A DNA stretch of 64,000 bases from Merdimmobilis hominis (GCF_016901855.1 NZ_JACJKY010000003.1:1-64000); one strand, 5' to 3'. Shown: positions 26,087 through 35,393, numbered from the stretch's first letter. Translations and numbers: made by a program. The notes: a model not told the origin generated them from the letters alone.

Positions 26087-26108
26087 TGAAAAAACGGACA
26101 AGTCCGTT
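26087..26108 (-). terminator. Hairpin terminator between dnaG and rpoD
   Basis: The stem AACGGAC / GTCCGTT (26093-26099 and 26102-26108) overlaps the dnaG stop codon and is followed by T6 on the minus strand. It may partly uncouple sigma-factor from primase expression. It has a 2-nt loop as drawn, so pairing may open slightly. Confidence 0.6.
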
Positions 26109-27855
26109 ATTTTTTTGATTTGAGTTTTTGACGGTACTGTTCGATTTCGCTGGCATCCGCCGTTTTGACGGAATCAGCGGAAAGCACCTCGTGAAACGAC
26201 TTGAGCACCCGGATATAGTCCGCGAGCATTTCCTCCGTCACTGAAAATTCTGAAGAACGTGCCAGAATCCGTGCGACGCCGCTTGTTTCCTCGCTCGAAA
26301 GCAGTGTTCCAATCAATGAAAGCGACACATCCCCGCTCTCATCATAAAGCTGTTTCATCGCGGAAAATACACGCTTATGATAGCTTGTGACAAACTGGTC
26401 GGGGGAAATTTCCCGCAAAACCCGCTCATAGCCGTCCGGATGACGCAACAAATAGGCGATGATGCCCTCCTCGGCTGCCGCTTCCTTTAAATGCTGCGCA
26501 CGCTCAGGGTTTAACCGGTCGCGCACGACTTCGCGGTTTGTCTGGATGGCGTCCCACTCTTTTTTTTCACGGGTACGCCGCTTTTTCGAAAGTACTGCGG
26601 ACAGCTGTGTCATCACCGTTTCCGCCGGAATCCCAGCCTCGCGTGCAACCGTTGCCGCATACACTTCGCGCGAAAGCGGATCGTCAATCTCCGAAAGGAT
26701 GTAAGCGCATCGTTTGACATATTCGATTTTTCCCATGTCGGTTTTCATATCGACGCGGGACTTGACCTGCGCAAGCTCATAGGCGATCATATCGGACGCA
26801 TGGTTTAGTAAAATTTCAAACCGTTTGGCGCCGAACGTCTTGATATATTCATCGGGGTCTTTTGCACCCTCCATACGGAGCACCTTCACCGAAAGCCCTG
26901 CCGCACCAAGCAGATTGATCGCGCGGTGCGTTGCGGCTTGTCCCGGCCCGTCGGAGTCATAGGCAATCACGACTTCTTCGGCATATTTGCTCATGAGCCT
27001 TGCCTGTTCTTCCGTGAGTGCTGTGCCGAGCGTTGCAACGACGTTTTCAAATCCGGCGGCATAGATGGAGATGACATCCATATATCCTTCCGCCAGAATG
27101 AGCCTGCCGTTCGTCTTTCCTTTCGCAAAGTTCAGCGAAAACAGATTGCGGCTTTTTTTAAACACCGGCGTGTCATCCGTGTTTAAATATTTGGGCTTAC
27201 TGTCGTCTAAGACACGTCCGCCGAATCCCACGACGCTTCCTTTTAAATCAATGATCGGGAAAATGACACGGTTTCGGAATTTATCGTACACATGTCCTTT
27301 TGACGAACGGGAAACGACTGCCGCATCGAGCATTTCCTCCTGCGTATAGCCTTTGCTGCGCAGAAACTCTCGCAGGCTGTCCCACGAATCAGGCGCAAAG
27401 CCAAGTCCGTACGTTGTAATCGTCGCATCGGAAAGCCCGCGGTCTTTTAAATATTCATAGCCGGAGGCACCTGCCGGTGATTTTAAGCACCGGTGAAAAA
27501 AGCGTGCAGCTTCGCGGTTTAGGCTGTAAATGCGTGCTTTGTGACGTGCCGCACGGTCGTCGCCATCCTCGGGAACGGCAAGTCCCATCCGTTTGGCAAG
27601 ATACCGCACCGCTTCCGGATAGTCAAGATGCTCCGCCTCCATCACAAACCGGATGGCATCGCCGCCTTTTCCGCATCCGAAGCAGTAAAACGACTGACTT
27701 TCCGGATACACCACAAACGACGGCGTTTTTTCCGAGTGAAACGGACACAATCCCTTTAGGGTACGCCCTGCTTTTTTGATGTCAATATAGGAACGAATCA
27801 GATCTTCGATATCGCACTGCGATACAAGCTGTTCGATAAAACTGCGCGGAATCAC
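26107..27855 (-). CDS. dnaG: DNA primase
   Basis: Primase makes RNA primers for replication. The 582-residue protein has the N-terminal zinc finger (LCPFHSEKTPSF then CFGCGKGGD), the TOPRIM catalytic domain with AEGYMDVI and YDSDGPGQAA, and a C-terminal helicase-binding region. The start is the GTG at 27853-27855 with GGAGGG eight bases before it. The dgt-dnaG-rpoD order is common in Clostridia. Confidence 0.97.
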   Translation of the reverse strand: MIPRSFIEQLVSQCDIEDLIRSYIDIKKAGRTLKGLCPFHSEKTPSFVVYPESQSFYCFGCGKGGDAIRFVMEAEHLDYPEAVRYLAKRMGLAVPEDGDDRAARHKARIYSLNREAARFFHRCLKSPAGASGYEYLKDRGLSDATITTYGLGFAPDSWDSLREFLRSKGYTQEEMLDAAVVSRSSKGHVYDKFRNRVIFPIIDLKGSVVGFGGRVLDDSKPKYLNTDDTPVFKKSRNLFSLNFAKGKTNGRLILAEGYMDVISIYAAGFENVVATLGTALTEEQARLMSKYAEEVVIAYDSDGPGQAATHRAINLLGAAGLSVKVLRMEGAKDPDEYIKTFGAKRFEILLNHASDMIAYELAQVKSRVDMKTDMGKIEYVKRCAYILSEIDDPLSREVYAATVAREAGIPAETVMTQLSAVLSKKRRTREKKEWDAIQTNREVVRDRLNPERAQHLKEAAAEEGIIAYLLRHPDGYERVLREISPDQFVTSYHKRVFSAMKQLYDESGDVSLSLIGTLLSSEETSGVARILARSSEFSVTEEMLADYIRVLKSFHEVLSADSVKTADASEIEQYRQKLKSKK

Positions 27856-27870
27856 AATGCATCCCTCCGA

Positions 27871-28869
27871 TCAGCGCGTCCAAAACTTCGGAATAAACAG
27901 TTCTTTGTAAAGCTCCACCGCATAATGGTCCGTCATGCCGGCGATATGATCGCACACCGCCTTAGAGAGACCGAACCGCCGGATAATCTGTCCGTAAAAA
28001 TCGGGGAGTTTTTCCGGATTATCATAAAAATACGTATAAAGCGCTTCCATCACGCCGTGCGCTTTGTCCTCCTGTGCTCTGGCGGCCGGTGTGCGGTACA
28101 CCTCATCAAACATAAAGTCCTTCAGCCGCAGATGCGCTTTATAAATCTCGGGCGCCATGCGGATCGAATCGGTCGAATGCTCCACGATTGACCGTAGGAT
28201 CGTTGTAATCCGTTCGCTTTTGGTACGTCCTAAGATGTACAAACAGTCATACGGCAGATCCGTGTCCCGCAGCACACCTGCACGCACTGCATCTTCAATG
28301 TCGTGGTTAATATATGCGACTTTATCGCAAATACGCACAATCTGACCTTCCAATGTTTGTGCAGGTGCGGTGTCGTCCGAATGGCAGGCAATGCCGTTTT
28401 TCACTTCATACGTCAGATTTAAGCCGCGGCCCTCGTTTTCCAAGAGTTCCACCACACGCACACTCTGCAAATTGTGACGAAACCCGTTTTCACACAGCGT
28501 ATCGAGCGCCCGTTCTCCGACATGACCAAACGGCGTGTGTCCAAGATCATGCCCGAGTGCAATCGCCTCGGTCAAATCTTCGTTTAACCGAAGCGCACGT
28601 GCCGCCGTCCTTGAAATCTGCGAAACTTCAAGCGTATGTGTGAGGCGAGTACGATAATGGTCGCTCGACGGCGCCAAAAACACCTGTGTTTTATGTTTTA
28701 ACAGCCGAAACGCATTGCTGTGAATGATGCGGTCGCGATCCCGCTGATAAGCGGTACGCAAATCACATGGTGTCACCGGCCGTGTTCTGCCGCGCGTATT
28801 TGTGACATGCGCCGCATAAGCAGACAGCGTTTGCCGTTCCATCTGCTCAAATGTTTCGCGAATGGTCAT
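27871..28869 (-). CDS. dgt: dGTP triphosphohydrolase-like HD protein
   Basis: Dgt enzymes hydrolyse dNTPs to nucleosides and triphosphate. The 332-residue protein carries the HD-domain ligands in YRTRLTHTLEVSQ and ALGHDLGHTPFGHVGE, and a second downstream Asp region (YINHDIEDAV). It is shorter than the E. coli enzyme but typical for the Gram-positive group. It starts 16 nt before dnaG in the direction of transcription. Confidence 0.95.
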   Translation of the reverse strand: MTIRETFEQMERQTLSAYAAHVTNTRGRTRPVTPCDLRTAYQRDRDRIIHSNAFRLLKHKTQVFLAPSSDHYRTRLTHTLEVSQISRTAARALRLNEDLTEAIALGHDLGHTPFGHVGERALDTLCENGFRHNLQSVRVVELLENEGRGLNLTYEVKNGIACHSDDTAPAQTLEGQIVRICDKVAYINHDIEDAVRAGVLRDTDLPYDCLYILGRTKSERITTILRSIVEHSTDSIRMAPEIYKAHLRLKDFMFDEVYRTPAARAQEDKAHGVMEALYTYFYDNPEKLPDFYGQIIRRFGLSKAVCDHIAGMTDHYAVELYKELFIPKFWTR

Positions 28870-28964
28870 CGTTTCGCCTCTTTTCCGCTAAAAAATAAGT
28901 TCCAACTATATAATACAGAAAAAAATCAAAAAATCCTTTTTGAAAAAATAATTTTTTTAAAAAA

Positions 28965-29588
28965 TCATGGCATATCGTCAAAAAACGTGTCAGCCACCAC
29001 CGGCGACACCTGCCCGTTCGACAGTTCTGTAAGTGCCTTTTCAAACGGCTCATAGCGATCTTTGCGGATGATGAGCGTCAATGTCACATCCTCGGCAAAC
29101 ACGCTGTCCTCCACCCGGATCTGATAATCCGGCAGAAGATAGGTAAGCTTGCCGTAAAATCCGTATTCGCACCGCACCGTCATACGGATACACGGTGCCA
29201 TATGCATCACATGCGCCGCATCGACGGCAATTTTCGCGCCGTGGGAATACGCGCGCACCAGTCCGCCGGTACCTAACAGAATGCCGCCGAAATAACGCGT
29301 GACAACGACACAAACGTCTGTCAGTCCCTCTTTTTGCAGCACATCCAGCGTCGGCACACCGGCAGTTCCCTGCGGCTCACCGTTATCCGAACAACGCGAA
29401 ATCTGTCCCTCGCGGATGACATAGGCATAGACGTTATGTGTGGCGTTCCAGTGTTCTTTTGAAATTTTGGCTACAAACGCCTGCGCTTCCTCTTCGGTTT
29501 TGACCGGCGCAATGTGTCCGATAAAGCGCGATTTTCGTTCCACAAACTCAGCCGTTGCCGCTTCTTTAATGGTTTTATACGATGTCAC
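28965..29588 (-). CDS. YigZ/IMPACT-family protein
   Basis: A 207-residue protein of the UPF0029/IMPACT family, linked to translation control in eukaryotes but of unclear function in bacteria. It has the family signature SRCSDNGEPQGTAGVP, then TRYFGGILLGTGGLVRAYS. A C-terminal ferredoxin-like RNA-binding-type domain follows. I start at the GTG 29586-29588, with GGAGG eight bases upstream; 24 extra codons are open before it but run toward the L31 terminator. Confidence 0.93.
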   Translation of the reverse strand: MTSYKTIKEAATAEFVERKSRFIGHIAPVKTEEEAQAFVAKISKEHWNATHNVYAYVIREGQISRCSDNGEPQGTAGVPTLDVLQKEGLTDVCVVVTRYFGGILLGTGGLVRAYSHGAKIAVDAAHVMHMAPCIRMTVRCEYGFYGKLTYLLPDYQIRVEDSVFAEDVTLTLIIRKDRYEPFEKALTELSNGQVSPVVADTFFDDMP

Positions 29589-29639
29589 ACGAACCGCCTC
29601 CTGTTTTTTCGACCGATTTTTTATCCCGTAACAAACAGA

Positions 29640-29665
29640 AAGCGATGCAGGATTCTGCATCGCTT
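29640..29665 (-). terminator. rpmE terminator
   Basis: An 11-bp stem, AAGCGATGCAG / CTGCATCGCTT (29640-29650 and 29655-29665), has a 4-nt loop and is followed by TCTGTTTGTT on the minus strand. It separates rpmE from the YigZ gene. The T-run is interrupted, so some readthrough is likely. Confidence 0.75.
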
Positions 29666-29686
29666 ATTTTGTGCCGGAGCAAAAGA

Positions 29687-29884
29687 TTACATGCCGAAAC
29701 GTTTTTTGAATCTGTCGACACGTCCGCCGGTGTCATTGAGTTTCTGACGTCCGGTGAAGAACGGATGACATTTCGAGCATACCTCAACTCTGATGTCTTT
29801 TCTTGTAGAACCGGTTTCGATAACCTCTCCGCAAGCACATTTGATTGTAGTCTGTTCGTAATTCGGATGAATTCCCTGTTTCAA
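29687..29884 (-). CDS. rpmE: Ribosomal protein L31, zinc-binding form
   Basis: A 65-residue large-subunit protein of the zinc-binding (C+) type: KCACGEV and [11 protein letters not shown] supply the four Cys ligands. It has the C-terminal [10 protein letters not shown]. The start is a TTG at 29882-29884, six bases after GAGGTG; the ORF is open further up but has no other start near the family N-terminus. It has its own promoter and terminator. Confidence 0.96.
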   Translation of the reverse strand: MKQGIHPNYEQTTIKCACGEVIETGSTRKDIRVEVCSKCHPFFTGRQKLNDTGGRVDRFKKRFGM

Positions 29885-29924
29885 CTTCTTCACCTCTTTC
29901 AAAGCGTTAGTCTTACAATTCAAT

Positions 29925-29953
29925 ATAATATCATATCCAAAGCAAAAAAGCAA
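29925..29953 (-). promoter_or_regulatory. rpmE promoter
   Basis: On the minus strand, TTGCTT (29948-29953) and TATTAT (29925-29930) are 17 nt apart, about 40 nt before the rpmE start. Confidence 0.75.
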
Positions 29954-30002
29954 GCTGTTTTTTTCGGAAAAATCCAACAAATTTGATCTTTTTCAAAGAA
30001 GA

Positions 30003-30839
30003 TCAGCCGATATGCGCAGATAAATCCGCTCTGACCGCACGCAAAAGCTCCCGCTGCCGAAGCAATGCATCAACGTCCCGCGGTGCAGACAGCAGAAATT
30101 CCACGTTTTGAAGCAGTGCGCTTGGACAGTACGGCAGCGTGCTAAGTGCCTTTTCCAGTTTTTTGTCGCCGGTGAAATACGTTTCATTGACCGCGAAAAT
30201 CACCTGCACAAAATCCATCACCGTATGCACCAGAATCGGCGCAATAAACATCAGATCCGCCCGGCGAATCGCACTTTCATAGTGGAAGTTCTCAAGCCAT
30301 GTATCAGCCCTGCCCATAAATTCGCGGATAATCGCCTCTTTGAGCTTTCTCGGATACACGCGCGCCTGCTCGTTATACTGTTTGATGACTCCGTCCGGGT
30401 CATATACCGGTTTAATGAAGCTTGCCTCGCACAGATAGATATATGTGTAATATCCGTTTGACGTCCATGTTGCCGGAATGATTGAAAATATTCCGTCTAA
30501 ACAGTCCTTGACACCTGCATCCATCTTCTCGATCGTGCGCGCCGTTACTTCCACCGGTGTACCCTGATACGTAAAATCCATGCTGCCGCCCCACGGCGTC
30601 GCATCAAACGATTCGTCAATCCATGGCGTTGTACCCGCATCCGCAGCCGCCGTGATGATCGCTTTGCGCGCTGCATACGGCTTTGCGCCGTCCGCAAACA
30701 GATACAAATCAATATCCGACGACGGATCGGCGACGCCTTTTGCATGCGCACCCGCCAGTGCAATCGCACATCTTCCCGTTGTCGTTTGCTTTAAAATCTC
30801 AATAATCGCATCAATTTTTTCCTGCGTTTGCTGATCCAT
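30003..30839 (-). CDS. MNT-type nucleotidyltransferase domain protein
   Basis: A 278-residue protein with an N-terminal nucleotidyltransferase fold: the GAHAKGVADPSSDIDLYLF stretch fits the G(S/A)-x-x-G...D-x-D signature with the two metal-binding Asp, and PVEVTART gives the third acidic residue. The rest is predicted alpha-helical, as in aminoglycoside adenylyltransferases and MNT antitoxins, but it is much longer than an antitoxin. The substrate is unknown. The start ATG (30837-30839) has GAGGGAG upstream and lies inside the 3' end of the histidine kinase gene (29-nt overlap), so it should be translated with the kinase. Confidence 0.82.
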   Translation of the reverse strand: MDQQTQEKIDAIIEILKQTTTGRCAIALAGAHAKGVADPSSDIDLYLFADGAKPYAARKAIITAAADAGTTPWIDESFDATPWGGSMDFTYQGTPVEVTARTIEKMDAGVKDCLDGIFSIIPATWTSNGYYTYIYLCEASFIKPVYDPDGVIKQYNEQARVYPRKLKEAIIREFMGRADTWLENFHYESAIRRADLMFIAPILVHTVMDFVQVIFAVNETYFTGDKKLEKALSTLPYCPSALLQNVEFLLSAPRDVDALLRQRELLRAVRADLSAHIG

Positions 30840-32319
30840 TGGCTCCCTCTTCTTTCTGCGCTGTATGTTCTTCATTCGGCAGCGGCTTTGTTTCATCATA
30901 CACCGTGAGGCCAAACCAGAATGTACTTCCCTTGCCGAGCGCCGTATCGACACCGAACGGTGCATTGTGTCCGTTCAAAATGGCTTTGACAATCGAAAGA
31001 CCCAGTCCGGTTCCCATACCCGGACGATCCGTCTTGCGGTACGGTTTATAATACCGATCCCAAATGAGCGGCAGATCTTCCGGACGAATGCCTTTGCCGG
31101 TGTCTTTCACAGAAATATACGCAATGCCGTTTTGCACAACAAGCGACGCTGTAATCACTTTCGGCTCACCGATATGGTTGACCGCGTTATTTAAAAGGTT
31201 ATAAATGACCTGCTCAATCCGCATTTCATCTGCATACACAAAACAGGAATCCGGCGTGTTGCACACAAACGTAAAGCCTTCTGTTTCGGACAAAAGCTGA
31301 TAGCGCGACAGAATGTCATGCAGCTTTTTCGCACCATCAAACACAGTCTTATTCATCATGACCTGACCGGCCTGCATACGTGAAAGATCAAGCGCATCGC
31401 TTGCCAATCGGTTCAAACGGTTCGTTTCGTCGACAATGATATCGAGCTGTTCCTCGCGTTTTTCCTTGTTGTCACCAGTAATGTCCTTAATCATTTCGGC
31501 ATAGCCGCGGATCATCGTGAGCGGTGTGCGCAAATCATGCGACAGATTGGCAACCAGTTCCCGCTGCAAGCGATTTACTTTGGAAAGCTCGGTCGTCATC
31601 CGGTTAAAGTTTTCGCACAGATCGCCGATTTCGTCGTTGTTTTTCACCGGAACCGAAACATCAAGATTCCCGCGCGCAACATCCTGTGCCGCATTCGACA
31701 ATGTCCGAATCGGTTTTGAAATAAACCGTGCAATCAAAAACGCCGCAATCGTTGCAAGTACCACCAAAATGATCGACAAATATGCAAGCTGATTGCTTGT
31801 GACCGTTGCGGCCTCCCGCACCGGTGCCAGCGTTTGATTGACAAGCAGAACATAAGGATCTTCGTCGTATGTGGAATATTTTTGCGTACAGAAAATCAGA
31901 TACTCCGTTTTGGCCGCCTGATCCCAAACATCCAAAGGTCCTGTAATCTCACCCGCCATTGCACGTCGGACGAGTTCCTGTCCGACACCGCTGTTTCGTT
32001 TGTGAATATAACAGTCGTACGGCATGCCCTCGACCTTGATGATCTGTCCGCTTCGCTGGATAATCTGTACACAAAGCCGGTTTTTCGCAACAAGGTCCAA
32101 AATACCGTTCTGCGAACCGATATAGCCAAATCGATTGATCTCCTCTGCGATTTGATCGCATACAGCGGAAAACTCCGATTTTTTCATTCCGACATAGTAC
32201 TGCTCCAAAAACACGACCTGAAGTCCCCAGATGAGCAGCAGTACAGCAATGACCACCGCCATGATGGCGCTCCAGATTTTTAACAGCAGCGAAATGCGAA
32301 AATGCTTATTCTTCATCAT
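30811..32319 (-). CDS. Sensor histidine kinase
   Basis: A 502-residue membrane sensor. It has a first membrane helix (about residues 9-31), an extracellular loop of about 130 residues, a second helix (about 168-190) and a HAMP domain with RFISKPIRTLSNAAQDVARG. These are followed by HisKA with the phospho-acceptor His in NLSHDLRTPL and HATPase motifs (NNAVNH, DTGKGI, GTGLGLSIV). It overlaps the response regulator gene by 14 nt. The signal is not known. A Ser/Gly/Asn-rich tail ends the protein. Confidence 0.95.
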   Translation of the reverse strand: MMKNKHFRISLLLKIWSAIMAVVIAVLLLIWGLQVVFLEQYYVGMKKSEFSAVCDQIAEEINRFGYIGSQNGILDLVAKNRLCVQIIQRSGQIIKVEGMPYDCYIHKRNSGVGQELVRRAMAGEITGPLDVWDQAAKTEYLIFCTQKYSTYDEDPYVLLVNQTLAPVREAATVTSNQLAYLSIILVVLATIAAFLIARFISKPIRTLSNAAQDVARGNLDVSVPVKNNDEIGDLCENFNRMTTELSKVNRLQRELVANLSHDLRTPLTMIRGYAEMIKDITGDNKEKREEQLDIIVDETNRLNRLASDALDLSRMQAGQVMMNKTVFDGAKKLHDILSRYQLLSETEGFTFVCNTPDSCFVYADEMRIEQVIYNLLNNAVNHIGEPKVITASLVVQNGIAYISVKDTGKGIRPEDLPLIWDRYYKPYRKTDRPGMGTGLGLSIVKAILNGHNAPFGVDTALGKGSTFWFGLTVYDETKPLPNEEHTAQKEEGANGSANAGKN

Positions 32320-32992
32320 ACCGATAGCCTACACCCCAAACGGTTTTGATCAGCTCGCGGTATTCTCCAAGGTTGTTGCGGAGCATTTTGACGTGTGTAT
32401 CAACGGTACGGGAATCGCCGTAAAAATCGTATCCCCAGATTTCATCGAGCAGCTGCTCGCGTGTCATTACCGAGCCTTTGTTTTTGATAAAGCACACGAG
32501 CAGTTCAAATTCTTTCGGTGTGAGCGAAAGCTTTTTGCCTGCAATCGTCACTTCATACGACATCGGATTGACGACCAAATCTTTATACTGATAGGGTTCT
32601 TCGTTTTTCTCCGGCTCGCCGCCGTTTACGCGCTTGAGCACTGCTTTGACGCGTGCAATCAGCTCTTTTGGCGAAAACGGTTTGACGACATAGTCATCCG
32701 CGCCCAGTTCAAAGCCGAAAATCTTGTCGTATTCTTCGCCTTTTGCAGTCAGAAGAATCACCGGTACATCCGATTTTTCCCGAATCATGCGCAGTGCTGT
32801 AATACCGTCCATAAACGGCATCATAACGTCCATGATAATCAAATCAAACGGACGATCGCCCTCCGTTGCCATCTCGACGGCCTGTTTGCCGTTCGATGCC
32901 TCTGCACACGAAAACTCCTCAAATTTCAAATACTGACAAACGATATCCCGGATTCTCGATTCATCATCCACCACTAAAATACGAGCTGCCAT
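32306..32992 (-). CDS. OmpR-family response regulator
   Basis: A 228-residue regulator with a receiver domain (phospho-acceptor Asp in LIIMDVMMP, Lys in VVKPF) and an OmpR/PhoB winged helix with WGYDFYGDSRTVDTHVKMLR. It forms a two-component pair with the overlapping kinase. The target genes cannot be told from the sequence; the nucleotidyltransferase gene is in the same operon. Confidence 0.95.
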   Translation of the reverse strand: MAARILVVDDESRIRDIVCQYLKFEEFSCAEASNGKQAVEMATEGDRPFDLIIMDVMMPFMDGITALRMIREKSDVPVILLTAKGEEYDKIFGFELGADDYVVKPFSPKELIARVKAVLKRVNGGEPEKNEEPYQYKDLVVNPMSYEVTIAGKKLSLTPKEFELLVCFIKNKGSVMTREQLLDEIWGYDFYGDSRTVDTHVKMLRNNLGEYRELIKTVWGVGYRYDEE

Positions 32993-33030
32993 AAAAAACC
33001 CTCCTGTTTTTTCGATTATTAGACAAAGTC

Positions 33031-33039
33031 ATTATATCA
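33031..33039 (-). promoter_or_regulatory. Extended -10 promoter of the response regulator operon
   Basis: On the minus strand the sequence TGATATAAT (33031-33039) is a perfect extended -10. The -35 region is poor. It lies about 40 nt before the response regulator start and after the rsmI stop. Confidence 0.6.
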
Positions 33040-33079
33040 TGCACATTTGATGTTTGTGTGATGATTCTGTTTCAAAAAA

Positions 33080-33916
33080 TCACGACTGAACGAGCGCTTT
33101 ATAAATGTCTGCTTTTTTGTATCCATATTCCTTTGCAAGCCGTTTGGATACTTCTGTCGCCCGTTCGCCGCCTTCCACTAAAGATACACCAAGCGCACAG
33201 ACTTCCTCAAACGAAAGTGTTTCTTCATTTGCCTGCTCCGGCGCACCGGAAACAACCAGCACAAATTCGCCTTTCGGTGTGCTCTCTGTAAAATGTGCGA
33301 GCGCTTCACCCATCGTCATCCGCAGCACCTCTTCGTGAATTTTGGTAAGCTCTCTGCAAACGGAGATCTGCCGATCTTCGCCGAATGCTTCACAAAAATC
33401 CGTCAGTGTGGTGAGCAGTTTATGCGGCGCTTCGTAAAAGATCATTGTACGCATTTCATTTTTCAAAGATGCCAGATGCGCCATGCGTGATGTCCGGTTT
33501 ACCGACAAAAAGCCCTCGAATGTAAATCGTGACGTAATGAGTCCGCTCACAGCAAGCGCTGAAATCACCGCACTCGGTCCCGGCACCACTTCCACGGGAA
33601 TATTATTTTGTGCACAAAGCCGCACCAAATCTTCACCGGGATCGGAAATGCACGGCATTCCCGCATCCGACACAACGGCACACGTTTCACCCGCCAAAAT
33701 CCGTCCGATGATCTGTTCGCCTTTTTGCCGCAAATTGTGCTCATAATAGCTGATCATCGGTTTTTTGATTTCAAAATAGTGCAGAAGCTTTCCGGTCACG
33801 CGTGTATCCTCTGCGGCAATAAAGTCCACCTCCCGCAGTGTCTGCTGCGCCCGCGGGCTCAAATCGCCAAGGTTTCCGATCGGTGTTCCCACAACATATA
33901 ATTTTGACAAATTCAC
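33080..33916 (-). CDS. rsmI: 16S rRNA C1402 2'-O-methyltransferase RsmI
   Basis: RsmI modifies C1402 in the decoding centre of 16S rRNA. The 278-residue protein starts LYVVGTPIGNLGDLSPRA, the SAM-site signature of the tetrapyrrole methylase fold. It also has AEDTRVTGKLL, SDAGMPCISDPG and the PGPSAVISAL motif. The start is the GTG at 33914-33916 with AAAGGA five bases upstream. It follows the TrmN6-like gene. Confidence 0.97.
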   Translation of the reverse strand: MNLSKLYVVGTPIGNLGDLSPRAQQTLREVDFIAAEDTRVTGKLLHYFEIKKPMISYYEHNLRQKGEQIIGRILAGETCAVVSDAGMPCISDPGEDLVRLCAQNNIPVEVVPGPSAVISALAVSGLITSRFTFEGFLSVNRTSRMAHLASLKNEMRTMIFYEAPHKLLTTLTDFCEAFGEDRQISVCRELTKIHEEVLRMTMGEALAHFTESTPKGEFVLVVSGAPEQANEETLSFEEVCALGVSLVEGGERATEVSKRLAKEYGYKKADIYKALVQS

Positions 33917-33934
33917 TTCGTCCTTTCTCTTATC

Positions 33935-34672
33935 TCATTCACCTTTTTCAAAACTGCCGCCGTACATCCGGTGCGTTTCCGCGGTATATTCGCCGTTTTC
34001 ATACACAAAAAAATTCGGCTCAATCCGCAAATGCGGCTTTGCACCCCGCTGTCCCATCAGCAAAAAGAGCCACGGCGCGCTGTCTTTGTCCCGGCACACA
34101 AGCCGGAGCCGTTTCGGCTCGATGCCATACTGCCGAAACAGCACCATTGCATCGGAAAGCCGTTCCGGCCGCTGGCAGATGCAAAACCGTCCGCCGAACC
34201 GTAAGAGCCGCTTTGCCGTCTTGCAAAGATCTTCAAGCGTGCACATCGTTTCGTGTCTTGCAATCTGTTCGGCAGTTTCCTCGCTCAAAATCCCGCCGCC
34301 TGCCGCTTTGTACGGCGGATTGCAGGTAATTAAATCAAACTGCTCGCCTTTGAGTGTTTCTCTGCTTGTAAGATCGGCGCAGACCGGAATGACCGGCATC
34401 GCTGTCGACGAATCCCGCACGGACGCTTCAAACTGCATCACACCCTGCTGCTGAATTTCAACGCCGACCACTTCGCGCGGCTGTTTTGTGCGTGCAAGCA
34501 GCATCGGAATAATCCCACATCCTGCGCCAAAATCACAGACGCGCTCACCGCGCTTCGGCTTTGCAAAATCGGCAAGCAGAAACGCGTCAATTCCAAACGC
34601 ATGCGCCGCGCTCGTATATATCGTGATCTCATCACCGATTGTCTCTTTTGACCATTCCGTTTTACTTCTCAC
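33935..34672 (-). CDS. TrmN6-like N6-adenine methyltransferase
   Basis: A 245-residue class I SAM methyltransferase that resembles tRNA1(Val) adenine-37-N6 methyltransferase (YfiC/TrmN6). It has the SAM motif CDFGAGCGIIPMLLA and the catalytic NPPY motif (residues in ITCNPPYKAAGGG) of N6-adenine methyltransferases. The start is the GTG at 34670-34672, with AGGAGAG upstream, inside the end of the TVP38 gene. The tRNA target is inferred from family resemblance only. Confidence 0.9.
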   Translation of the reverse strand: MRSKTEWSKETIGDEITIYTSAAHAFGIDAFLLADFAKPKRGERVCDFGAGCGIIPMLLARTKQPREVVGVEIQQQGVMQFEASVRDSSTAMPVIPVCADLTSRETLKGEQFDLITCNPPYKAAGGGILSEETAEQIARHETMCTLEDLCKTAKRLLRFGGRFCICQRPERLSDAMVLFRQYGIEPKRLRLVCRDKDSAPWLFLLMGQRGAKPHLRIEPNFFVYENGEYTAETHRMYGGSFEKGE

Positions 34673-35393
34673 GCGTCTGTCTCTCCTGCTTTTTCTCTTC
34701 GCGTTTTTTCATCAGCCGGTCATTGAGCCAGATGCCTAATAGTCCCACTGCACCGATTGCCAAAAAGATAAGAATCGACTGCACCCATTGTCCCTGACTC
34801 AAGCTCTCGCCCACAAATGTGGACGAAACGATCGACGGAATCCGCGCAACCGTCACGATGATAAAAAACGAAAGCGGCCGAATACGCGTAAGCGGCATAA
34901 AATACGTCAGCACATCTTTTGGCGTGCCCGGGATAAAAAACAGCAGAAACACAATCGTTTCAAGCTTTTTCTCGTTGTGCAAAAACGAAAACCGCTCAAA
35001 CTTTTTGCTGTCGCTGAGCGTGTCCGCAAATGACTTGCCGAGCCACTTAACACCGTAAAAAATGAGAATGGTGCCCGTGAGCATGCCGAGCGTGCAGATC
35101 ACATATCCCCAAAACGTACCATACAAAAGCCCTGCAATCACCTCGACCGGTTCGCCGGGTATGATCGCCACAACAACCTGAAGCACCTGAATTGCAAACA
35201 GAATGCAAACACCCCAGATTCCTTTGCTGTAAATAAAGTCCTGAAATGCTTTTCTGCCCGATTCGTCTTTTAATGAAATGATCCATGGCATCATATAAAC
35301 CAATAAAACAATCACAAGCACAATCGCAGTGATGCCGATGGTCCATTTAATCATCTTTTGCCGTTTTTCCTTTTGGGAACATTGCTGTTTCAC
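34662..35393 (-). CDS. TVP38/TMEM64-family (DedA/VTT) membrane protein
   Basis: A 243-residue integral membrane protein of the VTT/DedA superfamily. The N-terminal helix is followed by about five further hydrophobic segments, and the family signatures IIPGEPVEVIAGLLYG and FIPGTPKDVLTYF are present. The C-terminus is basic. DedA proteins help flip undecaprenyl phosphate or phosphatidylethanolamine; the role of the TVP38 group is not settled. I use the GTG at 35391-35393, ten bases after AGGAG; longer open frames have weaker ribosome sites. It is the first gene of the TVP38-methyltransferase-rsmI unit. Confidence 0.9.
   Translation of the reverse strand: MKQQCSQKEKRQKMIKWTIGITAIVLVIVLLVYMMPWIISLKDESGRKAFQDFIYSKGIWGVCILFAIQVLQVVVAIIPGEPVEVIAGLLYGTFWGYVICTLGMLTGTILIFYGVKWLGKSFADTLSDSKKFERFSFLHNEKKLETIVFLLFFIPGTPKDVLTYFMPLTRIRPLSFFIIVTVARIPSIVSSTFVGESLSQGQWVQSILIFLAIGAVGLLGIWLNDRLMKKREEKKQERQTREK

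Noticed and set aside
32231-32977. A 248-codon open frame opposite the response regulator
   Set aside because: Shadow of a clearly coding gene; composition is unlike any protein family.
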